From Galbula dea (Eukaryota; Chordata; Aves; Piciformes; Galbulidae), in the NCBI GenBank assembly GCA_013399015.1, contig VWZX01009072.1:806001-870000 (forward strand): a stretch of DNA of 64,000 bases. The letters run 5' to 3'. Shown here piece after piece: positions 48,801 through 60,837 of the stretch. Below the pieces are notes generated by a model. That model searched no databases, had not been told where the DNA came from, and saw only the letters and a program-made list of their open reading frames with translations. A program made the translations under genes and the position numbers. Every line of letters begins with the position of its first letter. Positions within the stretch are counted from its first letter, which is position 1.

Positions 48801-51144
48801 TCTAAATATGTGTCTATGTATGAAGCTCAGCTTTAAATGCTGAGGAAGGTAAAGTTTGACATTTTCTACAGAAAAAAATCACACATCTATAGAGCAATAA
48901 AATGTAGTTTAGCATTACAAAAATGCATTTATAATCTATTTTTCCCTTTCAAGCAAGAAGGAAGACTATTTAGGTTTTCATTTGCTAGTTGTTGTTTATT
49001 ATAATTGACCATCCAGCTGGGAAAGGTAGAAGCCGATCACTCAATCCCAAAGTGGGAGATTGCCAGGCTCTAGAGACAAGATAGCGCTTATTAGAATTCT
49101 CTACAGCATGGGTAGTGTGCTTGTTATAGCTTGTAACAATCAGGGATCAGCTGAAAATAATCTTCATAACTTTGAAGTCTAAAGCTGTGGCATCTTTTAC
49201 CATATTCTAGAAAAAAGTGGATGTGCTCAAATAACCATTGCTGCTGAGATGCTTCCACTGTCTTGTACCAAAGCCCAGTCTTTAAGACTCATATGTCTGC
49301 CTGCACGGCCATGCTGCAAACACGTATGCATACAATCTGACGGAATGAGCCCTTAAACTCTGTATAGCTTCTGTCATGAATAAAACTATTTATGAGTGCA
49401 CACATTTGCAAAGACATTAGCTCCACATCAGAGTTCTTAGGGATGGCTTGTTTTCCCAAAACACTTTAAGCTGAGGCTCTCTATTAATGTAAATCTGCTT
49501 TAAATAAGAGATAGTAATTTTTTAACGCAGACATTCTCTAATATTTTCATGATGTGGATCATACCTTAATAGATAGCAGTTGCAATGCAGATCAGGCCGT
49601 GCAACCCGCAGTTGCATAACATATTTGCGGTAATGAGAACGCTTGCCAACATGGAAAATTAATATTAGGAAAATTAAGGTAAGGAAAATCTTTAATGGGT
49701 TTTTGTCTATGTCTAATGCAATTTATTAATTAGCAGACAGAAGGAATTTAGTACCAGGTGAGTAACGTAACTAGCTCTTCAGAAATCATGCCTTGACCAC
49801 ATTTTAAGATCTGCTGTTATGACTCTGTGTCAGGAGGAAGATCTGTTTCATAAACAAGAGAGTGAAACATCTCACTCAGGATCCTGCCTGGCAATCTCAG
49901 CTGTCAGAACCTTGCCCACAAGAAAAAGTCCCCTGGCACAAATGCTTTTCATACAGGTGCACCTTCTGCCTGTGGACGTGTTTTGAAAGCTCAGAAACTT
50001 CAGCCGGGCAGGAAGGCAGATTCCTACCCAAACCCACCTACCAGTGACAGGGTGAAAAAAAATGTTATCTTTTCATTAGCAGCATCTGTCTAGTCCTCTG
50101 GCAAAATGGAAGTGGCAGTTATCCCAGTAAGAAAGGTTGCTTTGCTTATTTGTTACATTTTCAAGCAGCATAATGTAATACAGTGTAAAACAGGGCAGTG
50201 TGCAGACACTGTTGGGCACAACAGGGGAAGAAATCCTGGATGGGGACCGACCTTCTCTGCCTCCCACTGTAGCCTCTCACGTCTGCTGCCCCAACAGCAT
50301 ACAACCATCACCCTGTCAGAGGATTCCAATCTTGGTATCAGCTTTTGTTCAAGGTGATCTGTACAAGATTTAGATGTTCAGGTCTTTTTGTCTGTTGCCT
50401 GGATTTCTCTTGAATCACATATGAAGGAAGTCTGACATACTTTTCCCCTTTTGTGCTGCTAGGAAAGTAAGTACTAAACTCCTTTGTTTTCTAAGGATTG
50501 TGGATGTTGGAGATGATGGAAGCACAAGATATCTGACATGATGTGACATGACAGAAATCAAGGGGGCAAAGAATTCTTGGAAAAAAAGCCTTTTTTTTCC
50601 ATTTGAACAACTTGGAATTCTTTTATTTTATTTAGCTCCTACCTGAATTCCTTGAAAACAATGCTTAGAGAAAGGGAGGAATTTCTTGGTAAATGTTGTG
50701 TATTTTCTGCTATTTTTCAAGGACTGGGAAGACTCTTAACAGCCTTCTGAGTACTCACTGAGAGATGCCAATTGCGAGAGGAAGGGTTGTATTTGATTGA
50801 TAAGAAGCTTGTATGCATGTGTGCAAATAAAAAGAGCAGCAAATTCAACTCCCTTATCTCCCTTCCTTCTTGCATGTCAGGTCACCTTTAGCATCAGGCT
50901 CAGTCCTACAGCTGCTGCTTTCAAGCAGGTCTCATTGACACCAGCCATGTCTGCTGACCTGCTCTGGGTACAGAATCAGGTCCCGTCTTTCCAAATCCCT
51001 TTTCATCACCCTTTCATTCACACTACCCAAAGGAAGTCATAAATGAAAGTAAATTTTCTGCACTTGTTCAAAATGAAACAAACAGATACCCGTCCTCTGA
51101 AAGTCAAAAATAAGAATTATTTCTAAAATACTGACATCAATTAA

Positions 51145-51162
51145 TTTTTTTTTTTTTTTTTT
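51145..51162. repeat. Poly-T tract
   Basis: Eighteen consecutive T residues followed by GTTTTTTG. No retroposon body is recognised beside it. Confidence 0.85.
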
Positions 51163-53049
51163 GTTTTTTGAGAAAACCTCTGTTGCTCATCCTTTTGCTA
51201 CTGAGAGTGCATGGAGGCACAGAAGACAAGGCTTGTTTTATCACGGAATGGACTATCTCCCTGGGAATCCTGATGGAGACACATTGAGAAATGTTGTTAA
51301 AATGAAGGATCTTTCAGGATTTGGATAGCTAGTTTTATCCAGATCAGAAAGAATTTATTCTCCGTAACTAATTCAGAGAATCTTTAAACCAGATTAACTG
51401 GCAATGTGCTAATATACATCATCGTTTCAAATATAGGTAGTAGCTTGGTCCCATTGTTCAGAAATAATATATTTATAAAATGTGCTTACAAACATAAATA
51501 TTGTCTATTCTGTGCTGTGCATGCCCATCACATTTATTTTCCTCTCCAAATACTTAGGATACTTTCATTTTGCAGCATGTGAATGTTTAATTCTTAATTA
51601 GTTCATATATGAAAGGAAACAGAGTAATGTAAATACTGAGGTTTTTTTTCCTGGAGGACTGATATAATTAGTACCAACTTTTGTCAGTTGTCTGTATTGT
51701 TTTATACAGAATAAATAACACTTACATATTTGGACACATACATATTACATTGCCTCCCCCAAAAAATATATAATGCTTTTTGACTAAAACAGTTGCATTC
51801 TTTTATCCATAATAGCAAAATATGGACTCAATTCAATTGCTTTGCAGGTTTCTTGTGCATAAATGAACTAAAATAACATTAAAATCATACATGATTATAC
51901 TCACCCTACTACAGTAGGAAGTTTTCTGTCTAGATTTTGAACTTGGTACTCATATCCAGTAGAAATCACTATTTTATCTTGCTTTTTCCTGTTCCTTTCT
52001 TGTCAGAAGAGGATTGCTTATATTCTCATAAAAGATTTGGCAGATGCATAAAGACAAAAATGTGCACAAAGAATAGATGACAAAAGTTTGTATCAAATGA
52101 TACATACCAAAAAGACTCCACTTCCTTTTGCTACCTCTACCAGTACATTTTAACATTAATCAAATCATTACTATATCATTGTTAGTAGCCATGAATGGCT
52201 TGTATTAATTTATTTCCTCTCATTCAGAATGATTTTTTATTAAATCCTTAACCATCATTATATCAAAATAATATAGTAATAAACATTTTAAAAAGTTGAT
52301 AAAGCAGAACATTTGAACTTTTAGTTCTTGTTAGGTGGACCCAGAACCAAAAACACATCAAAAGAGAGGAAAATCTAAAATTGCTATTAATCTTAACCAG
52401 AAGCCGAAGCCATGAGAATAATGAAGAGACTTTGTAGTACCTAATATTCCCTGAAAATATTTAAAATCCACATGTGAATATAAAATAACTTCTCGCTTGA
52501 CTTCGTTGACCCAGAGTTGTTAGTGGAATAAAAAGTCCAGTAATTCCTAGAGGTAGCAAAATGTGATTTGCTCTGATTTCAGCTTAAATTATCTATCTAT
52601 ATCTGCCTTTTCTCTCTTTCAGAAAACAGAGAGGATTTGTTTGTTCATGGTCTTTAAAAACAGTCTTATTTTCATTAAGCTAAGCCCACTGCTGATGTAA
52701 TTCTTGCATTACAAAGGTCTTAATTTAAACCATGACATAAATGCTTTTCATCAGTTGATTTTTTGTTCTTTGTGCCAAATTTCTTGCATTTTAAAAATAA
52801 AGAATATGGTGTATAATAACTGCTGCAGGACAGCCTGCTTTATTCTTCAATATGAAAGACAAATGGGGTGTGACATGCATACGTTTCAACATGCAGCACT
52901 TACTTCTTCAGGACCATTACTTTTTCCACTGTTTTCTCAGTAGACTATTTCACTTCCTTTGAATCAGGCCTAAGGATAACACTGGATTTGAAGCACGGTT
53001 CTCGGCGTTGAGCACACTGACGGGACCAAGAGGTGAAAAGTGTTTCTAA

Positions 53050-53132
53050 TCTCTCTCCTCTCTGTCTTTCTTCCACTTCCGTCCCTCCCCCCACACTCCC
53101 TGCCTCCCTCTCCTTCCTTCCCCCCCTTCACT
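53050..53132. repeat. Polypyrimidine tract
   Basis: Nearly pure C/T sequence with interspersed CCTCCC, CTTCC and CCCCCC runs, ending before TCATGG. It may form triplex DNA. It is not coding. Confidence 0.7.
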
Positions 53133-53951
53133 CATGGATTTGGGGTCTGCAGATGATAATTTACAGAGTGTTTTGGAAGATGGGTGGGGATGCATTCCTA
53201 ACACCCCAAATCCTGGTTTGCATTACACATTAGGGATTTCAAAGCACATCAAGATTTAATCATAATCAGAAAGTAGAGAAATCTTTTCTACAACATCTTG
53301 CAGTGTCAAGTCCTTTTCTTTTTGCTTTGATATCACTATAGTACAGCAAAATTGTATCGGCATCATGTCATGCTATCATTGCAATGATCGATGAGCTATG
53401 CTAATGCATCTGGAAAACTGCATAGCTTGTTTAGTTTGGGTATTATTTCAAGTTTAGAAGCTTGATTAATTTTCAGACAGAGTCAAAAGACACCAGCTGT
53501 TTCTCTACTTAAATGTGAAAGTATAGAAGAAATTTTTTTAATAAACTTTACTAGAAATTAATCAAGATTACAATGGGATGGATGCAAATATTTAATTTAA
53601 GCAGAAGTTTCTATGTGTTCTATGCTAACACCAAACTACAGTGTTAGTTCATCCATCTCCGTGAGACAATATTGTCAGATACAGAATAGATTTAGAAAAC
53701 CTCAAATTAATTTATAGAAAGAATAAAATCTTTTAATGAACTCTACTTTTTAGAAGATGTTGAACTGATACTTCTTTGCTTGTCCTGGCTTTATGCTTTC
53801 TCCTTAAACACATGCTCCTAAAAATTACTAAAGAAATTATCTACAGTGGTACACTGACCTTTAGTCTGTCAACTTCCTTGTAATATGCAAGAAATTAAAT
53901 GAAATGTAAAATGTATTGGTTTTAAATTCAGATTAACTATCTGTAATTACT

Positions 53952-53985
53952 TAATTTAAGTTGATGTAAAGTAATTTAAGTAGAT
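53952..53985. repeat. TAAT-rich direct repeat
   Basis: TAATTTAAGTTGAT (53952-53965) and TAATTTAAGTAGAT (53972-53985) match at 13 of 14 positions. They lie in a stretch with several further TAAT/ATTA homeodomain-type cores between 53928 and 53992. Confidence 0.5.
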
Positions 53986-54402
53986 TAATTTTACTTCCTG
54001 ATTATTGGGCATCTCAATAAAATTGAACCTGGGAAATGAGTATTTTTACTATTAAATACTTAGGACTACAATATGTTGCCTATTTCTAAATTGCAGACTA
54101 CATCTATAAGGTCGGCTGTTGTTTGGCTTGTTATTTTATCTTTTCTCCTTTATTCACATTCTTGTCTGAGCAAAATTCTTTGGTATGGACCTGGAAGAGG
54201 AGAGCAGGACTATTCTTCAAGGGTGTGTTCATCTTTACATTTTTTAAAAGTATTTTGATAGATTTATATCAAGGCTGAAGTAATACACTCTGGGACAAAA
54301 CTTGGCATCAAAACTTTTAAATGCAAGCACATTTTTCTTTTTATTTTATTCTTTTAAAAAAAAATTAAAATCAGTTGGCATGTTGTTAAAGGCAAAGTTT
54401 TC

Positions 54403-54463
54403 AGTCCTGATCTATTTGAAGTCAATGGGAGTTTTGTCATTGACTTCAGTGGAGCCAGGACTT
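54403..54463. repeat. Old palindromic interspersed repeat
   Basis: TGAAGTCAATG (54417-54427) and CATTGACTTCA (54438-54448) form a perfect 11-bp inverted repeat with a 10-bp loop, flanked by GTCCTGAT and CCAGGACTT. This phrase is familiar from ancient repeats widely dispersed in amniote genomes; I cannot give the family name with certainty. Confidence 0.5.
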
Positions 54464-57400
54464 CCTTCAAATGATGGAAAACAATTGCATTTAGTACTTT
54501 CAGATGCAAACATTGTGCTTGTAGAAATCAAGCTTGTCTCTTTTTGGGGAGGTTACATATTGTGTAATTCATAGCGTGAACTCATCTCTGGATATCTTTC
54601 TGTTAAGTGACTATCTTTTTTTCATTAAGATAAGTAACAGTTCAACATATGTGGTTAGTTAAGAAATTCTTCAGGATCTTTAGTGGAGTCTCCTGGGATA
54701 AGATGTGAAATCTGCCATTGTCATTCATGACAAAGATACCACATAATTTTTCCAAAGGGTTCAGCAAGCCAGTGAGAGTGGATAAGTGTGAGTGATTGTA
54801 TTTTGCCCATGCACTTTCCATCTAAGGCTTGGGTCTGAAGTGGGACTTCGTTTCCTGCCCTCAGCTGCTACTGGGTATCACTTTGCATTTAGTAACTTAC
54901 ACCTCTAGCCAAGCCAGGAAAGATGTGAACTTAATTATCTTGCTTTGCTTCACAGAAAGATGAGGTTATCACTGGCGAAGTCTTGTTCACCTTAATCAAA
55001 GGACAAATCACATGGTCGTCGGAGAAGTTGTTAAACATTGCTTGCTTGAGGTACCTGCAGGATGAGACCTGAGATCCAGCCTCTCTCTCGCCCAGGTAAA
55101 GATTTTCAAAAGAGATTTATCATACTGCAAACCTGTTCTTCCCTTTCACCTGGCAATATAGCTCCTTTTATTTTGAAATACTAGCAATACTAAAGCTGTC
55201 TGAGGTAGATGATGTGATTTCTGTACAAGAGTTGTACAACCAGGCCTACTTCAGGCCTACCCTTGCCCCGACCATTGCTCACTTCAGACCACCATTGCTC
55301 ACTTCCCTGGGGGTTTAACTCCAGAGGGTTTTGGGCTGAGTCAGGCTCCTGTAGAAAGGGCAGCTCCCTTCCCATGCCAGCAGGGTGAGACTGTGTCCAG
55401 CACTGTCAGTTAGCGCTGGTATTCTTGCAAGTGTTTCAGGAGGTTAAAAACTGGACCCACAGTATTGTGGTAGTCTGGACTGAGAGGTGAGCCACTATTT
55501 AAGGCCTTCTTGGGTGTTTCCTTTGGATATGAGATTGATGATAATTTCCCAGTGCAATCCTGTTGGTTTACAAGAAATAGACAGAGTCTGCCTTCCTAAA
55601 CCCAAGGAGACATCATCATCAGCAGACCACGTCTTTGCCCAGAATCCCTGTCCAGCCCTTCCAGAGAGTTTTCTAATGAAAGGGATCTTTGCTCTTTGCT
55701 TTCTTCCCTAGCTCTGCAGTTAGCACCACCCCAGCTACAATCTGTCTGCTGTCTCTCCTTACACACAAATTTTGTGAACCTTTCTCTCTGTTGTCTGTAC
55801 ACCTCATGTCACCTGCACTTGGGGAGGTAAGGCTCCCACATGCTGCATGTGCATGGGCTATGCAGCCTGGGAAGACCAGAGCTTCCATGTGTCTCCCTCC
55901 TCCATAAAAATGCTGTAAACTTGAACAAACTAGGTCAGTGGCATCACATTATGGTCATGCCTTCCCATCCCAGGCACAGTGTGACAGAACTGCCCTTGGT
56001 GAGAGCACCCTGGCAGCCTGCGCTTCCTAAACACCCAGTGAGTGACAAATGTTACCTAATTGTCCAAATAAATAGCTCCTTCTGCTAGATACACATGTAC
56101 CATGGCCTTTTGAGCTCAGGTGTGTACCCTAACATGTTTGTGATGAACAGACAATATTGCAAAGGCTTGAAAATGTGAGTACTGACAATAAGCACCAAGA
56201 CGAAGTTGAGCAGTAAGGTGGACTCTGCCAAAATCAGCGATTGCTCTGTGAGCAAACATGGAAACAGAGCCAAGAGAGCAAAACACTCAGCTTTTATTTC
56301 TTCCTCCATGTATAGTGTTCTCTGCAAACAGACACTCTGTATGTCTTGGCTGTTCTCTGTATGTAAATGTAGCATTGCAATGTGTAGCTGCCTCCACACA
56401 TACACTTCCATCATTCTATTCCTTTCATCCTTTTTGGGTGAATAACTATGTTGCATGCTAATACTATCAATAATTTGCACTATTAACCTTCTACTATACC
56501 CCTATAAATGGAAAAATAATTTCATATTTATAACATGTAGCTCTACTCCCTCAATCTGAATTTACTTATGTATGACCAAACAGTGTTTGTTTGATGTCTA
56601 GATGAAGCCCTTTCTAAGATTTTACAAGGTTGAGTTTTTTTGCATCAGCATTCTGTACGAAGCCTAACATAGATCCCACAGCAGCTAAATGTTGCAGGGA
56701 GTGCCAGACAGCCCTATGGCAATAGGATGTTTCCTTGTGCTGCTGTCTTTTGTGATACAGCATTAATAATACCTGATTCTTTATTGGCATAGTCATTCCA
56801 CACTTGCCTTGGCAGAGGGCTATCTTCCTACCTTCTGCCTCCACATTTATGATCTGTTGTGTTATGATTATGACCAAATACATCTGGTTGGTGTATTTGC
56901 AGTTTCACTTAAATATATAAGGTGTTTCACAGTGTCATGAGAACTTGTAATTTCAACTTATGTAGCTTTTAGTGTGTGCAGAAAAAAAATGCTTCTGCAT
57001 GGATCCCCTATTTTTTAAGTATTGTAGCCTTTTTTAATTGCTCAAACACTGGCCTCTGCATAGATATACTGTTCCCCATCTGGTGTTCTGAGGCTGCAAG
57101 CAGTAGTAAAGGTGAGGCTATAGACTTCAAAGATACTAGTATTTCTTGAAACTAAGCACTGTGCTAAACTCCCTTTAATGGTCCTGTGGGAAAGTGTCTC
57201 CATATGTCATCCCATGTATTTTCTTTGCTATTTAAAGTATTGCTTAATAGTACACTAAGCTAGTGGAAAACTATTTGCTTTGCTGAGTTAGTTCTGCCCT
57301 AGGTTAATGCAGGGCTGGGCAGCACCAGAGCAGGTGTAAGGGAGCAAGTGGGACCAGAAGCAGCTGAGATGGTAGGAATAGGGACTGGGCCACCCAGCAG

Positions 57401-57644
57401 GCAGTGGGGTTTCCACCTCTGGGAAGTGATTATCAGCCACGCTGAAGGGAGAAATCCTTGGCTGTCTGGGAGGTGTTGAGTTCGGGATGAAACTGGACTT
57501 GTGTTTCATGAATTGCAAAAACTCCCTGCGAGTAGGTGGGGTCTGTGTCTGGGGAGTATTTTCAGACCTCTCCCACTCTCATCTCCTTAGCCTGAGTCCT
57601 ACATTGAATCCTACTCTTTTTGGACTGCTCTTCCCAACTTTATG

Positions 57645-58155
57645 CTTTAGAATCATAGAATTGTAGAATCATAGAATCGTCAGAGTTGGAAGGGACCTCA
57701 AAGATCATCTAGTTCCTACCTCCCAGCCTGTCAGGGATGCCACCCACTAGATCAGGTTGCACAGAACCCCATCCAGCCTTGTCTTAAAAACTTCCAGGAA
57801 TGGGGCTTCCACAACCTCTCTGGGCAACCCGTTCCACTGTCTCACCACCCTAACAGTGAAGAACTTCCTCTTAATGTCTAATCTAAATCTACCCTCCTCT
57901 AGCTTACACCCATTTCCCCTGGTTCTATCACTACCTGACCTCTTAAAAAGTCTCTCACCAGCTTTCTTGTAAGCCCCCTTCAGATACTGGAAGACCACAG
58001 TAAGGTCTCCTTGGTGCCTTCTCTTCTCCAGACTGAATAACCCCAACTATCTCAGTCAGTCCTGGTAGGAGAGGTGCTCCAGTCCTCTGATCATTCTCGT
58101 GGCCCTTCTCTGGACTCGCTCCGTCACTTCCATATCCCTCTTGTAGTAGGGGCTT
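57645..58155 (-). mobile_element. CR1 LINE 3' end, 5'-truncated
   Basis: The left end contains GAATCATAGAATTGTAGAAT, the reverse complement of the CR1 (ATTCTATG)n terminal repeat, followed by the usual 3'UTR phrase AGTTGGAAGGGACCTCAAAG. The element is therefore on the minus strand. An open frame at 58046-57747 reads as the C-terminal end of the CR1 ORF2 protein (GLFSLEKRR, GDLTVVFQYLKGAY, DRTRGNGCKL, RFRLDIKRKFF, RQWNGLPREVVEAP), about 99 codons without a stop. It is less decayed than the copy in STK3. The right border is approximate. Confidence 0.93.
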
Positions 58156-59303
58156 CTTCTCAACAATTAGAGAACCCTCCTGAAACCCTCTCCTCTCATT
58201 TCTTGTCTTCTCTCTGTCTTCTTGAAATTCTCTCCTATCTCTCTAATCACTCTTTTAGTAAGTTCCCTGGAAACTCCTTCTTATGTCCTCCTATTGATTT
58301 TCAAAGGGCTTTCAGGTTTTGGCTTTGATGTCCTTTCCTGGTTTCTCTACACTTCATCTCTGGACCACCTCCTCCAGAAACATAAATGCAGAAGTCATTA
58401 TTGCACTAATGATTTCTACTGTACATCTCCTGCCTTGTCCTCCTGCCTTTCACTTTCATTGCCCGCTTTCAAATGCAAGAAGCCCCATCCTTTCCCGATT
58501 CTTAAATCTAGGCCACCACACAGCCAGGAATACGGAAGTTATGAGACCAGAAAGACAGTCACTCCTTTAGTCTACTTGTTTCTCTAGACCTTTAAGTCAA
58601 CTTCCACTACTTGTTATTCAAAGGATCTCATGGCATTTGAGTCTGAAGAAAATGAGAATCATACCCCTTCATGAGGCAGCCTGGTACTGCAATACAAGAA
58701 CAGTTTTGCTTTTGGGAAGGTTGAAGAAGAAGGGATTTGAGCAACGTACATTCAGGACTAGAGAAATGCTGGTCTATAAATTAAAACTTTTCAGATAAAT
58801 CAAATTCTACTCTCTTCATTGGAAGTGCACCTTTCTTTCTATCTGAAAGGAATGAACACAGTCAATCCCTCTATATTTAATTTTCTAGGTTTGAATATTC
58901 AAATCCAAAAGAAAGTATCTTTCTAACTCTTTTATTAAGGGACCCGTTTTCCTGCACTGTTTTGATCAGGGCTGTACTAGTATAATTGAGGGTGGCACTT
59001 CACTTGACCCTGCGTTCATGCTTACACTGTTACCCCTATTCACAGAGTGGAAACTTGCTGGGCTTTTTCCATTAGGAGGAGAAATTTGTGATAGGAGTCA
59101 GGAATGTCTTTGGTTTATTTACAAAGCATGTACTCAGAATCTTGTTTCTCTAAATGCAGTAGAAACAAACAACAGACACTTCTCTTACTCAAAGTTTCCA
59201 AACTTGCTTCTGTAGTACAGTGTTTTCCCTGCAGAGCTGTGCTGCTCTGGTTCTGGCCTTTTGCAGGACTGCTTCTTTGGCTGCTGTTTCTTCTGGACAG
59301 TGA

Positions 59304-59363
59304 GACACAAACACACACACAAACACACACACATGCACACACACACTCATGCACACACACACG
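59304..59363. repeat. (CA)n-rich imperfect microsatellite
   Basis: CA dinucleotides interrupted by CAAA, ATG and CTCATG units. It creates long Cys/Val or Thr/His low-complexity frames on the two strands, which are not genes. Confidence 0.9.
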
Positions 59364-60581
59364 CCCCCCACCTAACCAGCTGCCCTCCTAACTTTCACAC
59401 ACTGCAGTGAATTCTGCTTAAGCTCAGCCTACTGCTGATCAAGCTCTGTCATGTTTTGGGTGGGCTTTTCCATTGTCTTCAGTCTCCTACTCCTGAAATG
59501 ACTACATTGCTCTTCTCATTTAGACTGAAGGACAGACACCTGCATTAGTTTTTTTTCAGGTATGTGATTGTAGATTAAAAAACCACACTGCCATGAAAAT
59601 TTCGTATAGATACAAACCCCCCCACAACCACCACCCACACACGTGTCCATGCACACATAAAACTTTCAAGCCTTTGGAACAGTTGAGTAAGTTGTAGGAT
59701 AACAGAACTACGAAATTGTTTTGCAGTTGTTCAAACCGTTTCAGTGGTGTTTAAATAATTTTCAATTCTCAGTTTTAGGCAAGCCTTCACACTAATTTTA
59801 CAAAAGCACAGCTTATCTCAGATCTGTGGCATGAACTTTTGTCAAAGGAAAATACTTAAATGAAGGAAAAAAATCTTGACAGCTAAGTATCATTTCTGAA
59901 TGCCTAAAACAAACCAGTGTTCTCACATTTCAAACAAGTGCTAATTTTTATATTATTGAGCCAGTCACTCTTTACCTCTGCTAATCACATTTTGATAGGA
60001 AAGTGCAGTGTGTAATGTCAGAAAGAGATTTTTCCTCCCAAGAAAAAAATTCCCCAAGCATTTCAAACTAAAAAGGTGGAGACTATGGGCAAGTACAGCC
60101 TTAAAGCTCTTTTCCATCTCAAATAATATTTACTTGTAGCAAAGAACTTGTAGCATTAGAACAGTTTTAACTGCAAGTGAAGATAAAAACAATCTCTCAT
60201 CTGAACTCAGTACGCACAAAATAGAGAGATGATGGAAGTAAAATATTCTCATAGAGCTGTAGCTTTCAGTGTTTCCATACTTTCTTCCCAGACAAACTTC
60301 TTATAACATGAAGTGTACAAAGGTTCACTTTTTCTTTGATCTCTACAATTCCCTGATCTCTGTAATCTGTGTATTTTCATATGGAAAAGTGTTCAGATTA
60401 ATTCCATTTCAGGTGCCTACACTCTCTTCTAAAACAATGAAAAAAGTATGAATAGGGTGTGATAAACATTACATTTATCACATTTACATAAAATAAGAAA
60501 ATAGCTAATATTTCATGTAACAGAGTCTTTGAATCTGATGTTGGGCCAGTAAAAAATGGATGTTTTCAGTGATTTCATATG

Positions 60582-60587
60582 TTTATT
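60582..60587 (-). terminator. Possible polyadenylation signal for the candidate minus-strand exon
   Basis: AATAAA on the minus strand about 120 nt after the TAG of the candidate exon. The hexamer is common in AT-rich DNA, so it adds only modest support. Confidence 0.2.
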
Positions 60588-60705
60588 GAACATATACATT
60601 GCTTGTATTTGTCAATAGCATTAAAAAATATGACTAGATAGGACAAAATAATAATTTTCAAACATGAACAAACTGCATTAGCAGCAGTGGAATGCATCTA
60701 GTTAA

Positions 60706-60837
60706 CTAAAGACTGTCCTCAGGCACTAAAGAGATCATAATTACAGTTGCAACTCCACCTTCTGGCTTATTTTGCTCTGAGGAGTCCAAGAGTTTGGTTT
60801 CTTTATTTTGAATAAATGTGGATACTTCCTTCAGGGT
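60706..60837 (-). CDS. Candidate 3'-terminal coding exon of an unidentified minus-strand gene
   Basis: On the minus strand a strong acceptor (AATTTTTCCTTTTTCAG) ends at 60838. A 43-codon frame then runs in phase 0 to TAG at 60708-60706, with pieces TLKEVSTFIQNKETKLLDSS and EGGVATVIMISLVPEDSL. An AATAAA lies about 120 nt further (60587-60582). The frame has a balanced composition unlike its AT-rich surroundings. No homologue is recognised and no upstream exon was found on this strand within the window, so this could equally be a non-coding terminal exon or chance. Confidence 0.25.
   Translation of the reverse strand, partial: TLKEVSTFIQNKETKLLDSSEQNKPEGGVATVIMISLVPEDSL

Larger units (their letters stand above)
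39186..57640. other. Region downstream of OSR2, no recognised gene
   Basis: About 18 kb of mainly AT-rich, low-repeat sequence. It includes a moderately GC-rich part (39.6-41 kb) with long random ORFs, a TTTTG tract near 42041-42058, a pyrimidine-rich block at 42610-42880, a poly-T tract at 51145-51162, a polypyrimidine tract at 53050-53132, a TAAT-rich direct repeat at 53952-53985 and an old palindromic repeat at 54403-54463. No coding exon, tRNA or large transposon is recognised. VPS13B, the next gene in human, is not seen. Confidence 0.65.

Noticed and set aside
59104..59391. Thr/His- and Cys/Val-rich ORFs on both strands
   Set aside because: They are translations of the CA-rich microsatellite.
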